Assembly: GCA_025024175.1 (NCBI GenBank)
Contig: QCXZ01000053.1
Span: forward strand, 1,550,001-1,614,000
DNA length: 64,000 bases
Origin: Rhyzopertha dominica
Taxonomy: Eukaryota; Arthropoda; Insecta; Coleoptera; Bostrichidae
Direction: 5' to 3'
A model generated the notes under the pieces. The model worked only from the letters and a program-made list of their open reading frames with translations, made no database searches and was not told the DNA's origin. Positions 1 through 17,613 of this stretch are shown here, piece after piece; position 1 is the stretch's first letter, and every line of letters begins with the position of its first letter. The position numbers were made by a program, and so were the translations under genes.

Positions 1-521
1 TTGTGGCATAGTGGAAAAAGATTTTGTTCTGGGGTAAAAAAATAGTCAAAGATGTACTGACAAATTTACATATCGGTAACATAATAAAAATGCATGTTCT
101 GTGCCGTGCTGTCTGCACTAGACCTAAACTGCACTGATGAGCTGTAATGACAGCGAAATAAATCTATCTGCAGTTGGTTGAGGTGCAGACAGCACAGCAT
201 AGACATGCATTTTAATGTATGTCGGTTCTTGCCCGCTAGCAAAAAGTGCCGTGGGGGTCTGCTGTCAAACTGAAGTATGCAGTTGCATGCCAATTTGTCA
301 GGCTAGTAGTACCCGTTATGGCAGCTAGGTGACTTTGTCATCACGTCAGTGTAATGCTGACAGATGGCATTGCCATCTAAATTCTTAGGTAACATAATGT
401 TATCCTGATTTATCCAAACCTATCTTCACTTTTCGCTTTAATTATACAGGGTGTCAAAAATATTTATTTGGCTATTAATAGATCAAAATTTTATACAAAA
501 CATAAAATTAACCTGGAGAAA
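1..521. other. Upstream flank, no gene seen
   Basis: I find no supported exon here. A TACAGGGTGTC motif at about 447-457 looks like one end of a Tc1/mariner-type MITE, but I found no matching inverted end nearby. Confidence 0.4.
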
Positions 522-2989
522 ATGATTACTGAATCTTTTTATGCCCAAGAAAGTGTTGATGTAATTAATGCAAGTTTTGAAGGACTATAATTTACAAGAT
601 GCATTTCATAATCTAGATATAGACTGAATAGGGATTTTGAAAAATATGTACATACAAAAAACTTGGATTTCTTACTTCTAGTAGATCCAAAAAAAATTAA
701 GAAACAAAAATGATGATTTTAAAAAGATAAGTGATAGCTGGAATGGATTTTCCAATTTTGTTCTTCAACTTATACGAGGACTGGCCTATTTCCTCACTTT
801 TAAAACAACACTTAACCTGACAATTCCAGCCAGACAGGAGTTGGAGAAAGTAGCTGGGAGAAAATGTGCGCTTGTCTTCCACACAGACCTAAATGGAGCT
901 CTGATTTTAAGAGCCAAAGGTCTAAATCCACGGCTTGTATTGGCCATGCCCAGAAATGAAGATACGCATAGGTTGTGGTTGGAAAGAAAGTATTATTACA
1001 CCCTGTGGGATGTAAGGTGAAAAAGGAGTTGGGTTTTCTCTTTGCATACGGAAAATTGCAATACACGAACTTCTACTTGACTTTGTAGACATGCTTCTGC
1101 ATTCCTAATGGAAAATTGGCCAAAAAAGGCCCAGCAGTTCTGGGAAGAACAGTCAAAACTGCAACACATACATAATGTGAACATTACTAAGGTTGTTCTC
1201 ACAGAACTGGTGGCACAGCTGCCCTTACAGAGGAGATCAATGAGACTCAGCGAAGAATTGGACTCTAGATTTACAAAGTAAGTAAGACTCTGGACAATAC
1301 CATAAAAGGTATCAAAAAAAGTCTAGATGGAGAGATAGGCTCTTCAACCTTCACATAATTTTTTGGGATATTTTATCAAAAGAATAAAAAAAAACTATAT
1401 CTTGAACTATGCAGATGCATTGTATATTGTATTATTAATGAATAAGAAACCTGATTTGTAGATTTAGTAGAAAGTCTTCTGGTGGCATCCTGAAAGACAA
1501 TATGGGTAGCAAAACTAAGCAAACCGAAGGTACCACACTGTGCATCAGTTTCCAGAATGCTCCTAGCGAGAATGTCTCTTTAAATATTGACGTGCAGGCT
1601 AGTATTAAGTCCTGCAAGAGGTCTTAAAAATAACTATGTCCTTTTTTTAGCCTAACCGTGTCACTTTCAAGGGACAACGCAGTCTTGAAACCCAATTGGG
1701 ACAAATGCCAGCTGCGAGCATCAGCGACACGATGTTGCGCTGTCAGGAACAGACGGAACATCCTCTTAGTGTTTTGAGCACTTTAGAGGTCCAGTCGCCC
1801 TCCTATGACTGCGATGACAGTAGGTTACACTATAAATTGTCATATTTTTTGTGTTTTCTTATGATGTATGAAATCATGTCATTTAAGCTTCACAAGTGTC
1901 ACTACATCTGAAAGAGTTGGAAAAAGAGATCAAAACTGCCGAAATATTTTATCAAGAAGTCCTGAATACTAGGCAGCTGTATTTCGACAAGCATATAGCG
2001 TGCCCTGGGATGTTCACTGAAATTGTAAGTACCTAGTTGTGTTTCTAAATTATTTCTATTACTTTGTAAAAATATGTTAAACTAATTATATTTAAACTGA
2101 CAACTTGCTGATGGTTTAGTGTTACATACAATAAAATGTTTATTAAAGGTAAAACAACCATTTTGCATCTATTTTTACTAATGATCAAATGATCAAAAAT
2201 TTAAATTAATTAACTTTGCTTGTGACTTTGTTTTATTTCGAGGTGCTTCATTTAGTATCCAGCAAATATTAATAAAACAAATATAGCTAAATATAAACCT
2301 TATTACAATATACACATCCTGGTTGTTAACAATTTCACTATAAATGGCAAATAATTTTGAAAATTATGCAAGATAGCAACTTTCATAAAGTGTACCATTT
2401 TATTAAAAGTTCTCAAGTTTTATCGAACAATTTCTTACATATAGGTGGCAAGGTCAGAAATAGTAGGTAGATATTTTCTTGTTTAGTAACGTGAGTCTCA
2501 ATTCCACTGTCTAATTTGTGACAGCAGCATTATTTTTCCAAAAAAAAAATCAGATTATTATTAATTTAAAAAAATATCGCTGCACTTAAGCAAACGATGT
2601 GATACTATCGGCACCATCTGTGAGTCAGCACTGCAGGCTTGCAGGTCTGCTAGCTTGTTAAGACACTTGATCCTGTTCCAGAAACATCAGATAGTAGTGT
2701 TTTGAACTAGCGCCCTCTAGCAGTTCTTCTATAAACTTGACAACGATTTTGAGCAATTCATCTTGACATGTTTGATTTTCCTCAAAGCTTAATATTTAAT
2801 TAAATTAATATTTACCAGATCTTCACCGACGAACGAGAGCAATGCTTCGCCCAGCTAAAAAAGCTGTTGAAACGGTGCGTTCTTGAGCAGAATATTTTGA
2901 AGCCAGCGCACAGCTATGCAGATGATTCTTCTTTTCACTTGATCATCGGTACAAGGTTGCAGCAGCTGCATGCCGAATTAAACCAGTAA
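522..2989 (+). CDS. Seven-exon gene, unknown protein of about 390 aa
   Basis: I do not recognise the family. Exons that keep one frame are 522-560, 685-1016, 1089-1277, 1462-1597, 1651-1819, 1888-2024 and 2819-2989, ending in TAA. The junctions at 1016/1089 and 1277/1462 are phase 2, 1819/1888 is phase 1, the rest phase 0, and every join stays open. Most donors are good (GTAAGT at 1278 and 2025, GTAGGT at 1820). The 1598-1650 intron needs a GC donor. The first exon and the ATG at 522 are the weakest part: the second exon is open back to 685, so the true start could differ. The protein is hydrophilic and charged. Its last third (roughly residues 290-340) is rich in Lys/Glu/Leu and may form a short coiled coil (LHLKELEKEIKTAEIFYQE). 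I see no signal peptide or membrane segment. The length of the chain with consistent phases argues for a real gene. Confidence 0.68.
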
Positions 2990-3903
2990 CTTTTTTATCT
3001 TTGATTATTCAGTTTTTTATAAGGAATGTTTTTAGGGTCATGGGTGAAAATGCAAAATCTGTTTTTCCAAAAGCTATTTAAATGGAAGTGGACATATATG
3101 AAGATTGCTGATTTGTTCCAGAATAAAATTTTCTCTTCGTTTTGTGACAAATCTTTTTAAATAAAACTTGTAACGTTTTATCACATACTGCAGTATTTTA
3201 TTTACCTATCTTAAGTGTGGTCTGTAAATAATCCGCACATATCAGCTTCTCAAGATTATAAAGTACAATAATTTAATATGTAACCAGATACTGGGAAAGC
3301 AATTTAATGCTCTCTAAAATACAACATAAGGGGAAAGTTCCAGAATAGAGGTCTTTCTTCCACCTTGATTCATTTAGGTAAGTAAATAATAAACCTGATA
3401 TTTATGTCATATATAAACAGCTATTAGTCTAAAACCATTCAGAGCAGTAATTTTAAAATCTAATTAAAATGACGTGCACCAAACTTTTACACAATAAATT
3501 CCAATAACAATATCGTCATATTTTGGCCCCAAGAATCTAGGCTTAACGGGATGACCTACTAATTTGCAACACCCTGTATAATTTTGAACTATGACGTCAT
3601 CATCAAAAATTTTTATTACTGATAAGATATTGTATCAGTTAAGTAACATTTTGTTAGCAATCTGCTTAGGTGCAACAGATAACAGCATGTCTCTATTTAT
3701 TTATGTCACTAAAGACTGAAGTGTGATAAAAAACTTTCCTTGTACATTATCTTCTTTTATCTAACATGCAGTTTAATTGTGACTGTCGCTTTAACTACAG
3801 GTAATGCTAAACGTTGCTTTGTAATCCTTTGTCTCAAATAAAGGTAACAAATAGCTTGAAATATTCAGCGGCATTCCTTAAATAACGTAGGCAGGTACAA
3901 ATA
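2990..3903. other. Intergenic, no gene seen
   Basis: A+T-rich spacer between two plus-strand genes. It contains an isolated AACACCCTGTA motif near 3570, typical of a mariner-type terminal repeat, without a recognisable partner. I see no exon-like segment. Confidence 0.4.
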
Positions 3904-5843
3904 ATGGCGTCAACATCATCTGGCAACACCACAAAATACCCAAATGCTTTGGAAGTTGCAGCACAACACGGAGATGTAAGTTCTGTGACTTCGTTACTTC
4001 AGCGCCTGAATAAAGCCAATTTGGCAGACAGAGGTAAGTTATCATAATGTGCAGATAAGTATACATTTAATACTAGGGAAATGTGGTCCCTTCGCCACAA
4101 ATAGTAAAACTCTATAAATGTAGATTTATTTTTCTTTTTCCAGCCTAGACAAATTAATCATTCATTTATTCAATACAACCACAGTTTACACATAATGTAA
4201 CACCATTTGTTATTTCAGTGCCGAAATACACAACACAACTTCTCCCACTGACATCTGACGATAAAATAGATGACGCCTTGGCCTCTTTCTACATAGCAGC
4301 CCAAAATGGACATGCAGACACAGCCGACTCTTTGATAGAGAAAATCAATCCTGAGAGTACTTTAAAAGACAACACAACACCTTTACATATAGCAGCATAT
4401 TATGGTCTCAATGGCATTGTTAGAAAACTGAACACCGAGGCAAACATCCTAGCTAAAAGAAAAGATGGCGCCACTGCTCTTCATTTATCAGCTCAAAATG
4501 GCAGCACAGAAACAGTACATTTATTATTGAATGATGAATTGATTAATGCAGAGATGCAAGGTAAAGTAACTGCCTTGCATTTGGCTGCAGAAAACGGTCA
4601 TGCTGATGTTGTGAAGTTGTTAATTGAATCGGGTGCAAATATTAATGCCCAGACAGAAAAAAAATTGACACCTTTTCACTTAGCCGTCTTTCATGGTCAT
4701 GATTTTGTAGTTAAACAATTTTTGAATGTAAAAAGTGTTGAAATCAATGCGAGGGATGATTTTAAAAGAACAGCCTTACACTATGCTGTATTAGGACACC
4801 ACAAGTCTATTCTAGAACAGCTAGTTAGGGATGAACGCATTGACATCAATGCAAAAAACAAAAATGGAGTTGCCGCCCTCTTTTTGGCCATTCATCGAAA
4901 AAATCTCATCCCCATACTTCTTGAGAATGAAAATCTCGATGTGAATAGTGCTAATTCAAATGGGGACACTGTGCTACATCGCGCAGTGATGCAGAACGAT
5001 GAAGAAACATCCTTGATGCTGATACGAAGAGGTGCAAATGTTAACGCCAGAAATAATCGAGGAATGACCCCTTTGCATCTTGTAAGGCGAGCTAATTTGG
5101 TTAGAGTTTTGCTCGAGAATGGAGCAGATATAAATGCTTTCATTCCAGGTAAAGAAGAAACTCCGCTTCATTGTGCTATGTACTCACCAGAGGTCGCTAG
5201 TGAGTTATTAAAACACAATGGTATAAATGTTAATGCAGTTGACGCACAAGGAAGGACTGCTTTGTTTCTTGCTACGCAGTACAGCAACATTGGTGTTGTT
5301 AAAGAATTACTGAACCATAAGGACATACAAGTTGATCTCGCAGATATTAATGGACAAACACCTTTATATATTGCTGCTACCCTCAATTATTATGACATTA
5401 CAAAATCTTTGTTGGATCATGGTGCCGATATTAACTTTCAAACAAACATATACTATTTGACTCCTCTATATTTAGCGGTCTCCCATAGCCATAAATACAT
5501 TGTTGAACTTCTGCTAGATAACAATGCCATTGTTAACCTCAGGAATGACAAAGGTTTTGCTCCACTGCATGTTGCAGTTTGCAGCGGGGACAAAGAAATC
5601 TTTGATATGTTGCTGGATAAAAGAAAAGAAACAATCGATGTTAATGCGTTGGACAATAAAGAACAAACACCTCTGCATTTTGCCGCAGAATGTGGCCACA
5701 GAGAAATGGCGCTGGCTTTGATAAGAATAGGAGCTGATGTTAATGCTCGAACTGTATCTGGTCTTACTCCATTGGATTTAGCAGGAGATGAAGACATGAA
5801 ACAATTGCTGACTGAAAATAATGATGGGGAAGTAAATCCATAG
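3904..5843 (+). CDS. Ankyrin-repeat protein, 584 aa, two exons
   Basis: Exon 1 is 3904-4033 (ATG at 3904) and exon 2 is 4219-5843, joined in phase 1 across a GTAAGT...TTTCAG intron; the join makes a GTG valine codon. The protein is almost entirely ankyrin repeats. I count about 17, starting near residue 12 and running to the C-terminus, with classic signatures such as TALHLAAENGHADVVKLLIE and TPLHFAAECGHREMALALIR. No kinase, SOCS, DEATH, ion-channel or membrane segment is visible, so a protein-protein scaffold role is the most that can be said. Repeats near residues 295-360 are shortened, which suggests loss of a helix in places. The spliceosomal intron shows a eukaryotic gene, not a bacterial (Wolbachia) ankyrin gene. 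The downstream gene is on the opposite strand, tail to tail. Confidence 0.9.
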
Positions 5844-6091
5844 TGTGGCAGCATTTGTCAGTTACAATGTTAAACTAAGTTCTAAAATAATTTGAGATAA
5901 AACCTTAATTTTGATATAGTGGTGTCATTTTTATAAAGTAAATAAGAGTATTGAAGGGTGATTACTCATAATTCACCACTCATCTTGTCTTTTTTATATC
6001 CCAGAAAAAAGATATTACCTTAAAAGGTTTCCTAAGTATTTACCCTCACCTACTATTTAATTAAATAAATTTATAATGACAGCCTATGTTA

Positions 6092-6432
6092 TACAGGGTT
6101 TCTATAAATGAATTATCGATTAAATTAGTTTACACCGCCTCTCGGGAAAGTGAACCCAACTACTGCTTTGACAGATACTTGTCGTCTGTCCATTATCAGA
6201 TTATTTCATATATTTTAATATATGAAATTGCTGAAACATATACTGTCGTGTTTTATGCGATAATTCAAATAGCGAAAGCGTAGGCATTCAAATTTGCGAA
6301 AAATAATTAAATTTATAAAGCCATACCTGAAGGTGGTCATTGTAGGTTGGCAGCAGTGACAAAAAGGCGGCACAAAGGATTCAAAAATCAACGCCGCGAG
6401 CGTTTTGTTGAATCATTTATAGAAGCCCTGTT
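6092..6432. mobile_element. MITE of about 340 bp with 20-bp inverted ends
   Basis: The left end reads TACAGGGTTTCTATAAATGA (from 6092) and the right end, on the opposite strand, ACAGGGCTTCTATAAATGAT (to about 6432). The interior has no transposase, so this is a non-autonomous element of the CAGGG-ended Tc1/mariner type that usually targets TA. It lies in the spacer downstream of the ankyrin gene. Confidence 0.6.
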
Positions 6433-6686
6433 TAACGTAGATTTTGTTTAAAATAGACAATATTTCTTCCATTGCAATAATATTTGTCCTATAGACGCCA
6501 TTTTTTATAGTTTGAGGATGTCGTCCACCTCTGACCTTGAATAAACTAGTGACTTAGCAACAGTTATGGAACTACAGCCATGGCATACTAAGACATCAGT
6601 CATTTTGAAACAGTTTTTTGCATGTATGTGTATCAAAATCCTAATACTTAGTCCACAATAAAATTCTCTAAACAGCTATAACTGCG

Positions 6687-6692
6687 TTTATT
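6687..6692 (-). promoter_or_regulatory. AATAAA polyadenylation signal of the small Cys-rich gene
   Basis: Minus-strand AATAAA lies 118 bases beyond the stop codon at 6811. It is the first such hexamer downstream of the small minus-strand gene, so it is the likely 3' end signal. Confidence 0.5.
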
Positions 6693-6810
6693 ACGAAAAA
6701 AAAAAGCGTACAATACGACGTGGCGAAAACACAAAACCGATAAGCATATCACATCACCTTTAGAATGACCCCTGCAAACTGCTATCATACATTTTTACTG
6801 CGCCTAACCA

Positions 6811-7260
6811 TTACAGCATATCTTTGCGAGCAGCAATGAATTTAGCGTCAGCATTTTGACTAAAAAAAGAATGTACATTAGATACTAAAACAAAAACGCC
6901 TAATAACTTACAATTGTTGGTTTAAACCATCATCCATGTTCTTCTTGAAGTTGTGCACTGAATATCTGTTGTACATACCCCAGATACTGTTCATAAGCTT
7001 ACTGTTGTATTGCAGTGGAGAAAGACCAGCGTTTGGATCTGAAAAAAGGTCACTTTAAATCGAGGGGGATCACAAAATGACGCGACAATCTAACAATGCT
7101 TGTTGTATCCCCTATTCTCGCTCCCGGAGGGATCTTCCCGGAATTTTTTCAGTTTCTCCTCGTTTTCACGAACCTTGAAGGCCGAGAAGGCACCTTGCTG
7201 CATCATTTTGCAAAATTCACAGCCGCAATCTGCAAAAACGCTCGATTCAGTGCACTTCAT
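6811..7260 (-). CDS. Small Cys-rich protein, 113 aa, three exons
   Basis: I rebuilt this from three exons: 7260-7095 (ATG at 7260), 7038-6912 and 6859-6811 (TAA). The introns are GTTAGA...TTTCAG (phase 1) and GTAAGT...TTTTAG (phase 2), both short (56 and 52 nt), and both joins keep the frame. The N-terminus has four Cys within 17 residues (MKCTESSVFADCGCEFCK). A charged helix-like segment follows (about residues 27-42), then a Tyr/Asn-rich middle and a basic C-terminus. There is no clear signal peptide or membrane segment. An AATAAA lies 118 nt past the stop. I do not recognise the family. The spacing of the Cys residues could bind a metal or form disulfides, but that is inference. The third exon is only 49 nt, so the C-terminal end is the least certain part. 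Confidence 0.72.
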
Positions 7261-9369
7261 TACGGGGCGACGCGTTCTACTTACGAGAACAATAGTTGAA
7301 AAGATACTCCGCCAGTTCTTTTATTTTCGGCGTTTGGCGGCAGTAGCAGCCGTTTTTTGGCGCTTGCTTTTGTTTTATGCTGACACCGTTGCACACCATG
7401 TACCTGTGGCTAAGGTAAAAGGGTGAAATATTGCGCGAATCTATAGAAGAGAGAAAGTCCGACCCTCTATTTGGTCTGTTACGAACTGGACTGGAGGACT
7501 GGACCGTCCGGGAGTCTAAACAAGTGATAAAGATGTGATAAGAAGGCTACTTATCGGACATACGATGCCTATGCGGGAGGTTTTTGGACAGCAGTGGCTA
7601 CCCTATCTCCCCCTTGCACCATAAAAAAATGTATCGTTCTTTTTTTTGTGTAAACGGATCCAACCTGAAACGAGTCATTCAAGCCCCTAGGGACTTTATT
7701 TGTCAATGCAACATAACGCCATCTTGTGTTGAGGTAAATAATAGGGGAATTCCCCAACCGCATACCACAGTGTTGCCATCTAGAGCGGTATTACTTTATT
7801 TTTAACATTTTCACGTGGTCTTTTGTAATTTTTGCAGTTAAAGTTTACCTTCTTCACAAGCCAATTCTGATATGTATAAGGCTTATACTTATCTATATGA
7901 TATACACTACAGCTCAAAAGTAATACAAATTGTGTTGTTTGATTTAAAGACAGGTATTTAAAAACTAAATATTTTTTTTCATTCTTTTTAGTAACTGGTA
8001 GATGTACCACAAGAGAGTGTAAGCTGATTAAATACATAAAAGTTTTGGTTACAAGTCAATGGATTATCAGCACAGAAATAACGAGGTCATGGTCTTTATA
8101 CTTGGTGACACAAAATTGTGTAGTAAATAGACGTAACAGGAAAAATAAAAGCCTACACAGTATAAAACAATAAAGTATAAATAGATTTGCTATATGCTTA
8201 TCTGAAATATGGAAAATAATATTTGGGAGCTATCAAAAACTACCTGTGGAATGGAATTTTTAATTGCACTATTGTCATTACTGGAGTGATTCAAATTTGC
8301 AAGCACATGTGTTTAGAGGGCAAAATTTTCAAGAATCTTGGTAATTTAATGTTTACTGTGCAATAAAGAATAATGGCATTATTGAGAAATTTAATTAATT
8401 AATATTTTTTGCACGATCTCTTTTATGATCAATTTGTCAGTGCTCGATTTTTTTATTTGACATTAAATTAAAAATGGAGTCCGTAACACCCCTTTAACCA
8501 CTATTTGATGTCATGGTCTAATAATGGAAGATCCAGATACCTTATCAGCAATTATATGCTAATTAAAAAATTATGTACTTACCAATTGAAAATCCACATT
8601 GACTGACTTACATGTACCAGGAACAAAAATCCGTGAATTGTTGTATAGTAAAATTTGAGATCAGGTTAGGATGAATAAATAACGCAACAAACAAACAATC
8701 ACCTTTATTAATGGTTCACAATTACACGATTGCGCAGCAAACAAAACAATAAATTAACACAAAAAAAGAAATGGTGGATTTTTTTCAGCCTTACAACAAT
8801 AAATTAACTACATTTGTGAGAAGAATACTTTTTTCTTTTCAGACTCGGTCCGTAAGTATTGCTCTCGGAGCGAGCTCACATACAATACTCGATTTTAATT
8901 AAGTATAAAACACACTTCTTGGTGAGGCGGCAAGAATTTCTTCGAATGGGAGCGGATGTTTTCGAATAACAATTGAAATGTGATGGTCAAGATTGCATCT
9001 AGTTTGGAGCCACCAGAAAGAATGTAACTGAAAAAAATTAAATTGTAATTTGAGTAGAAGTGTTTTTAAGGAAAATTGTTTTAAACATGACATAAAATGC
9101 ACTTTTTTCCCCTTCCCTTCTTTAACAAGAGAAATCATCTACTCTCAATTTTCCTATTGTAAAGCAGTATGGAAGATTTTTTTTTAGAGAGACACTTAAA
9201 ATAATGGTTTCTAAAAAAATCTAATTGAAAAATCAAGATTGAATTTTAGTATTAATTTGTATAAGTGGATCGACTATCACCAAATAAACAAGCACTATGG
9301 TAAGTAAACTTCATATAAAAATGGGTACTCAAATGCTTCGTCTTCAAACAACAAAATACTTAAAAAAAA
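7261..9369. other. Intergenic, 2.1 kb, no gene supported
   Basis: The part next to 7260 (to about 7560) is less A+T-rich and is the likely promoter region of the small Cys-rich gene. The rest is A+T-rich with homopolymer runs. A minus-strand block at 8906-9029 has a polypyrimidine tract plus AG and an open frame ending in TAA, but I found no partner exon. Confidence 0.4.
7744..7755. promoter_or_regulatory. Perfect kappaB-like palindrome GGGGAATTCCCC
   Basis: A 12-bp perfect palindrome that fits the Rel/NF-kappaB consensus GGGRNNYYCC. It lies about 485 bp upstream of the ATG of the small minus-strand gene (7260). Binding is inferred from the motif only. Confidence 0.35.
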
Positions 9370-9935
9370 TTGATTTTTTGTAAATATTGTAAAAATCCTT
9401 TATCTAATTGTGATGAAATTTGAGTGTTAATGGGCTTATTTGGTCCTGATTTGATTAAATTTATTAAGTCCAGTGGCATCCCGCAGGGCATCTTTTAAAA
9501 GTTTTATATACTTTTTATTCACATTAAGCAACTAAAAATACAACTTTTTGTCACATGAATTTTTTTTTAATTTTGCTTAGTTTTCGAGAAAAATATTAAG
9601 TCTACTTAACTGCATAGTCCTGGACCACACAAGAAATATAGGGAGATATCTTTTGAAACTTGTTTTTCTCGAAAACTAAGCAAGATACGAAAAAATTCAA
9701 GAGACAAAAAAGTTGTATTTTTAGTTGCTTAATGTGGAAAAAGATATAAAAATTAAAAAAAAAGTGGCACACATTTTTTGTCAAAAATATTGATTAAGGT
9801 GCCCTCTGAGACGCCACTGGACTCAATAAACTTAATCAAATCAGGGCCAAATGAGCCCCTTAACACTAGCATTAACACTGTCAAATTTCATCAAAATTGG
9901 GTAAAGGATGTTTACAATATTTACGAAAAACGGGA
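9370..9935. mobile_element. Foldback element with long imperfect inverted arms
   Basis: The left arm (about 9370-9600) and right arm (about 9655-9935) are reverse complements over more than 200 bp with scattered mismatches and small indels. Shared blocks include GTAAATATTGTAAA, GATGAAATTTGA, CTGATTTGATTAA, TCCAGTGGC, AAGCAACTAAAAATACAACTT and CTTAGTTTTCGAGAAAA. Only about 50 bp separate the arms. There is no coding capacity, so this is a foldback or long-TIR MITE. It starts about 70 bp downstream of the SdhA stop codon and probably lies inside the SdhA 3' UTR, since the first good minus-strand AATAAA (near 9513) is beyond most of it. Confidence 0.7.
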
Positions 9936-10006
9936 TTTCATCAACGCCAAATGCATTCTCCCTCTCCACCTACCTTTTCCGCCGCTCCACCGAATACTCC
10001 CCCTCC

Positions 10007-16007
<6,001 letters not shown>

Positions 16008-16260
16008 CTCAATCGCGTTTTCGTGTGGATTTTTAAAGTATGATCAAAACACCGCTGAATGCTAGCACATGACAAATTAATGAGGAGCGGGGGGAGGGAA
16101 ATGCGACCGTAGCGGCGCGATGCGAAAAAATTGACGTTGACGTTTTGCGGTGCTTTTGGGCGCGCCATCTGTTTGAATTCTGGACCGCAACGCTAATGGC
16201 TAGATTTAAATGGTTTATGATGGACAAAACATGTTATAATTCTTGTTTTAAACTTTAATT
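16008..16260. promoter_or_regulatory. SdhA upstream region, CpG-richer
   Basis: Between 16070 and 16200 the sequence is clearly richer in G+C and CpG (GGAGCGGGGGGAGGG, GTAGCGGCGCGATGCG) than its surroundings. It directly precedes the SdhA ATG, so it is the likely promoter and 5' UTR. No TATA box is evident in it. Confidence 0.45.
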
Positions 16261-16269
16261 AGTGTACTT

Positions 16270-16570
16270 TAATAAAGTGTTGAGAACCTGTGCTCATTTT
16301 TTATTAAATACGGTTGGTGCTTAATATTTTGGTGTGCCTCAGGGCACAGTATACTGGGGCCACTTTTGTTTCTACTAACTATATATCAACAGTCTTTTAA
16401 GGACGGTGGAACCTGATAAAATACGCTGTTATGTAGATGATAGTCTTTCTTTTGAATGGGAAATCCTGGGAAGAAGTTTTTTGAAGGCTAAACTGTGTAA
16501 TGTTTGGAATGAAATGCTGGTGGATGGCAGATAAATCACAGTTATCCACCTTTGCTTTGAATAAAATGCG
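16270..16570 (+). mobile_element. LINE reverse-transcriptase relic
   Basis: Plus-strand frames give FGVPQGTVY, then after frameshifts YINSLL and DKIRCYVDDSLSFEW. These correspond to the GVPQG box and the catalytic YxDD box (here YVDD) of Jockey-like non-LTR retrotransposons, in the right order and spacing. Frameshifts and stops show a dead copy. Confidence 0.65.
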
Positions 16571-17613
16571 TGTACTTACTCTACCAAATAAGGTTGCTTT
16601 ACTTAACATAAAAAATCAACCTGCTGTGATTGTAATGATCGTCTGATTGTATAAAGTATTTAGGTGTAGTTTAAAACAGTTTACTCTACTCTATTGGAGT
16701 CAGTGGCTATGGCAAATCCCTTGGAGTGTGGCTTGTTAAATATAAATATCCTGCTCTATTTACCAAGAAGTGCAGTTATGCAATATAAAACATTTATTTG
16801 GTCTGAAAATTATTTATTTTTCACTGCAGTGCAGATTGTTTGCATTTTTGTTGATCATGATAATATGTATCAGATATGTTGGATTTAAAATTATTAATCT
16901 ACTAGCATTAGAGTTTAAAACTGGGGTCTACAAAAAATGAATAATAGACAGTTTTGATGTGATAATTTGTCAGTCGTTTTGCCTAGGTTTATTGGGCATA
17001 GGCTATAGACAAGATTGTTATTGTAATTTGAACAGTGTATATATAATAGTGGATATTGTTCATTGTTCTATTTTTAAATTGTTTCTGTGTAAGGAATACA
17101 TAGGTATTATGTATGTATAGGATATGCTACCAATTATTCCTATATCAAGTGTTGAAAAGTAGGACATAACATTCAAAATAAAAAAATACGAAATCATTAA
17201 TTTACTATTCATTATCAATAAAACCAACTGTACATTCACATCGATTACACATAATAATAAGGTCATCAAACTAATTTATTATAATTTCAAAAAACTCAAT
17301 AGTCAACAACCGATTTATGTAGTTAAATGTAATTCAAGTGCAATATGCCTATGCAAGTATAGGTATCACAAAATCATTGACACTGTATCTATCTTACTAA
17401 GATTTTTTTATTCTTTATTCCATATTGTTTTATTACTTTTATACATGACATTCACAGGGAATCTGCATATTCCACCAAAGTGCTGACAGGAAAAATACTG
17501 GCAACGTGGTTGCATTAGCATACGTCAGTGTATCTGTCATCTGTTGTATTATTTGAATTTCGCATGTTTTGTTGTTTTGATTCAAAATTTTCGTGAAATG
17601 CGGCTGATGAAAA
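16571..17613. other. Intergenic, no gene seen
   Basis: A+T-rich spacer between the LINE relic and the NME6 start. The first part may be further decayed LINE sequence. I see no exon or regulatory motif I would defend. Confidence 0.35.

Noticed and set aside
3904..5843. Bacterial (Wolbachia) origin of the ankyrin-repeat gene
   Set aside because: A phase-1 spliceosomal intron with GTAAGT and TTTCAG joins the first exon in frame, and codon use fits the host.
8899..9138. Minus-strand open frame with a polypyrimidine-AG and a good-looking terminal-exon frame (8906-9029)
   Set aside because: No partner exon exists between it and the SdhA 3' end, and two different frames look equally plausible.
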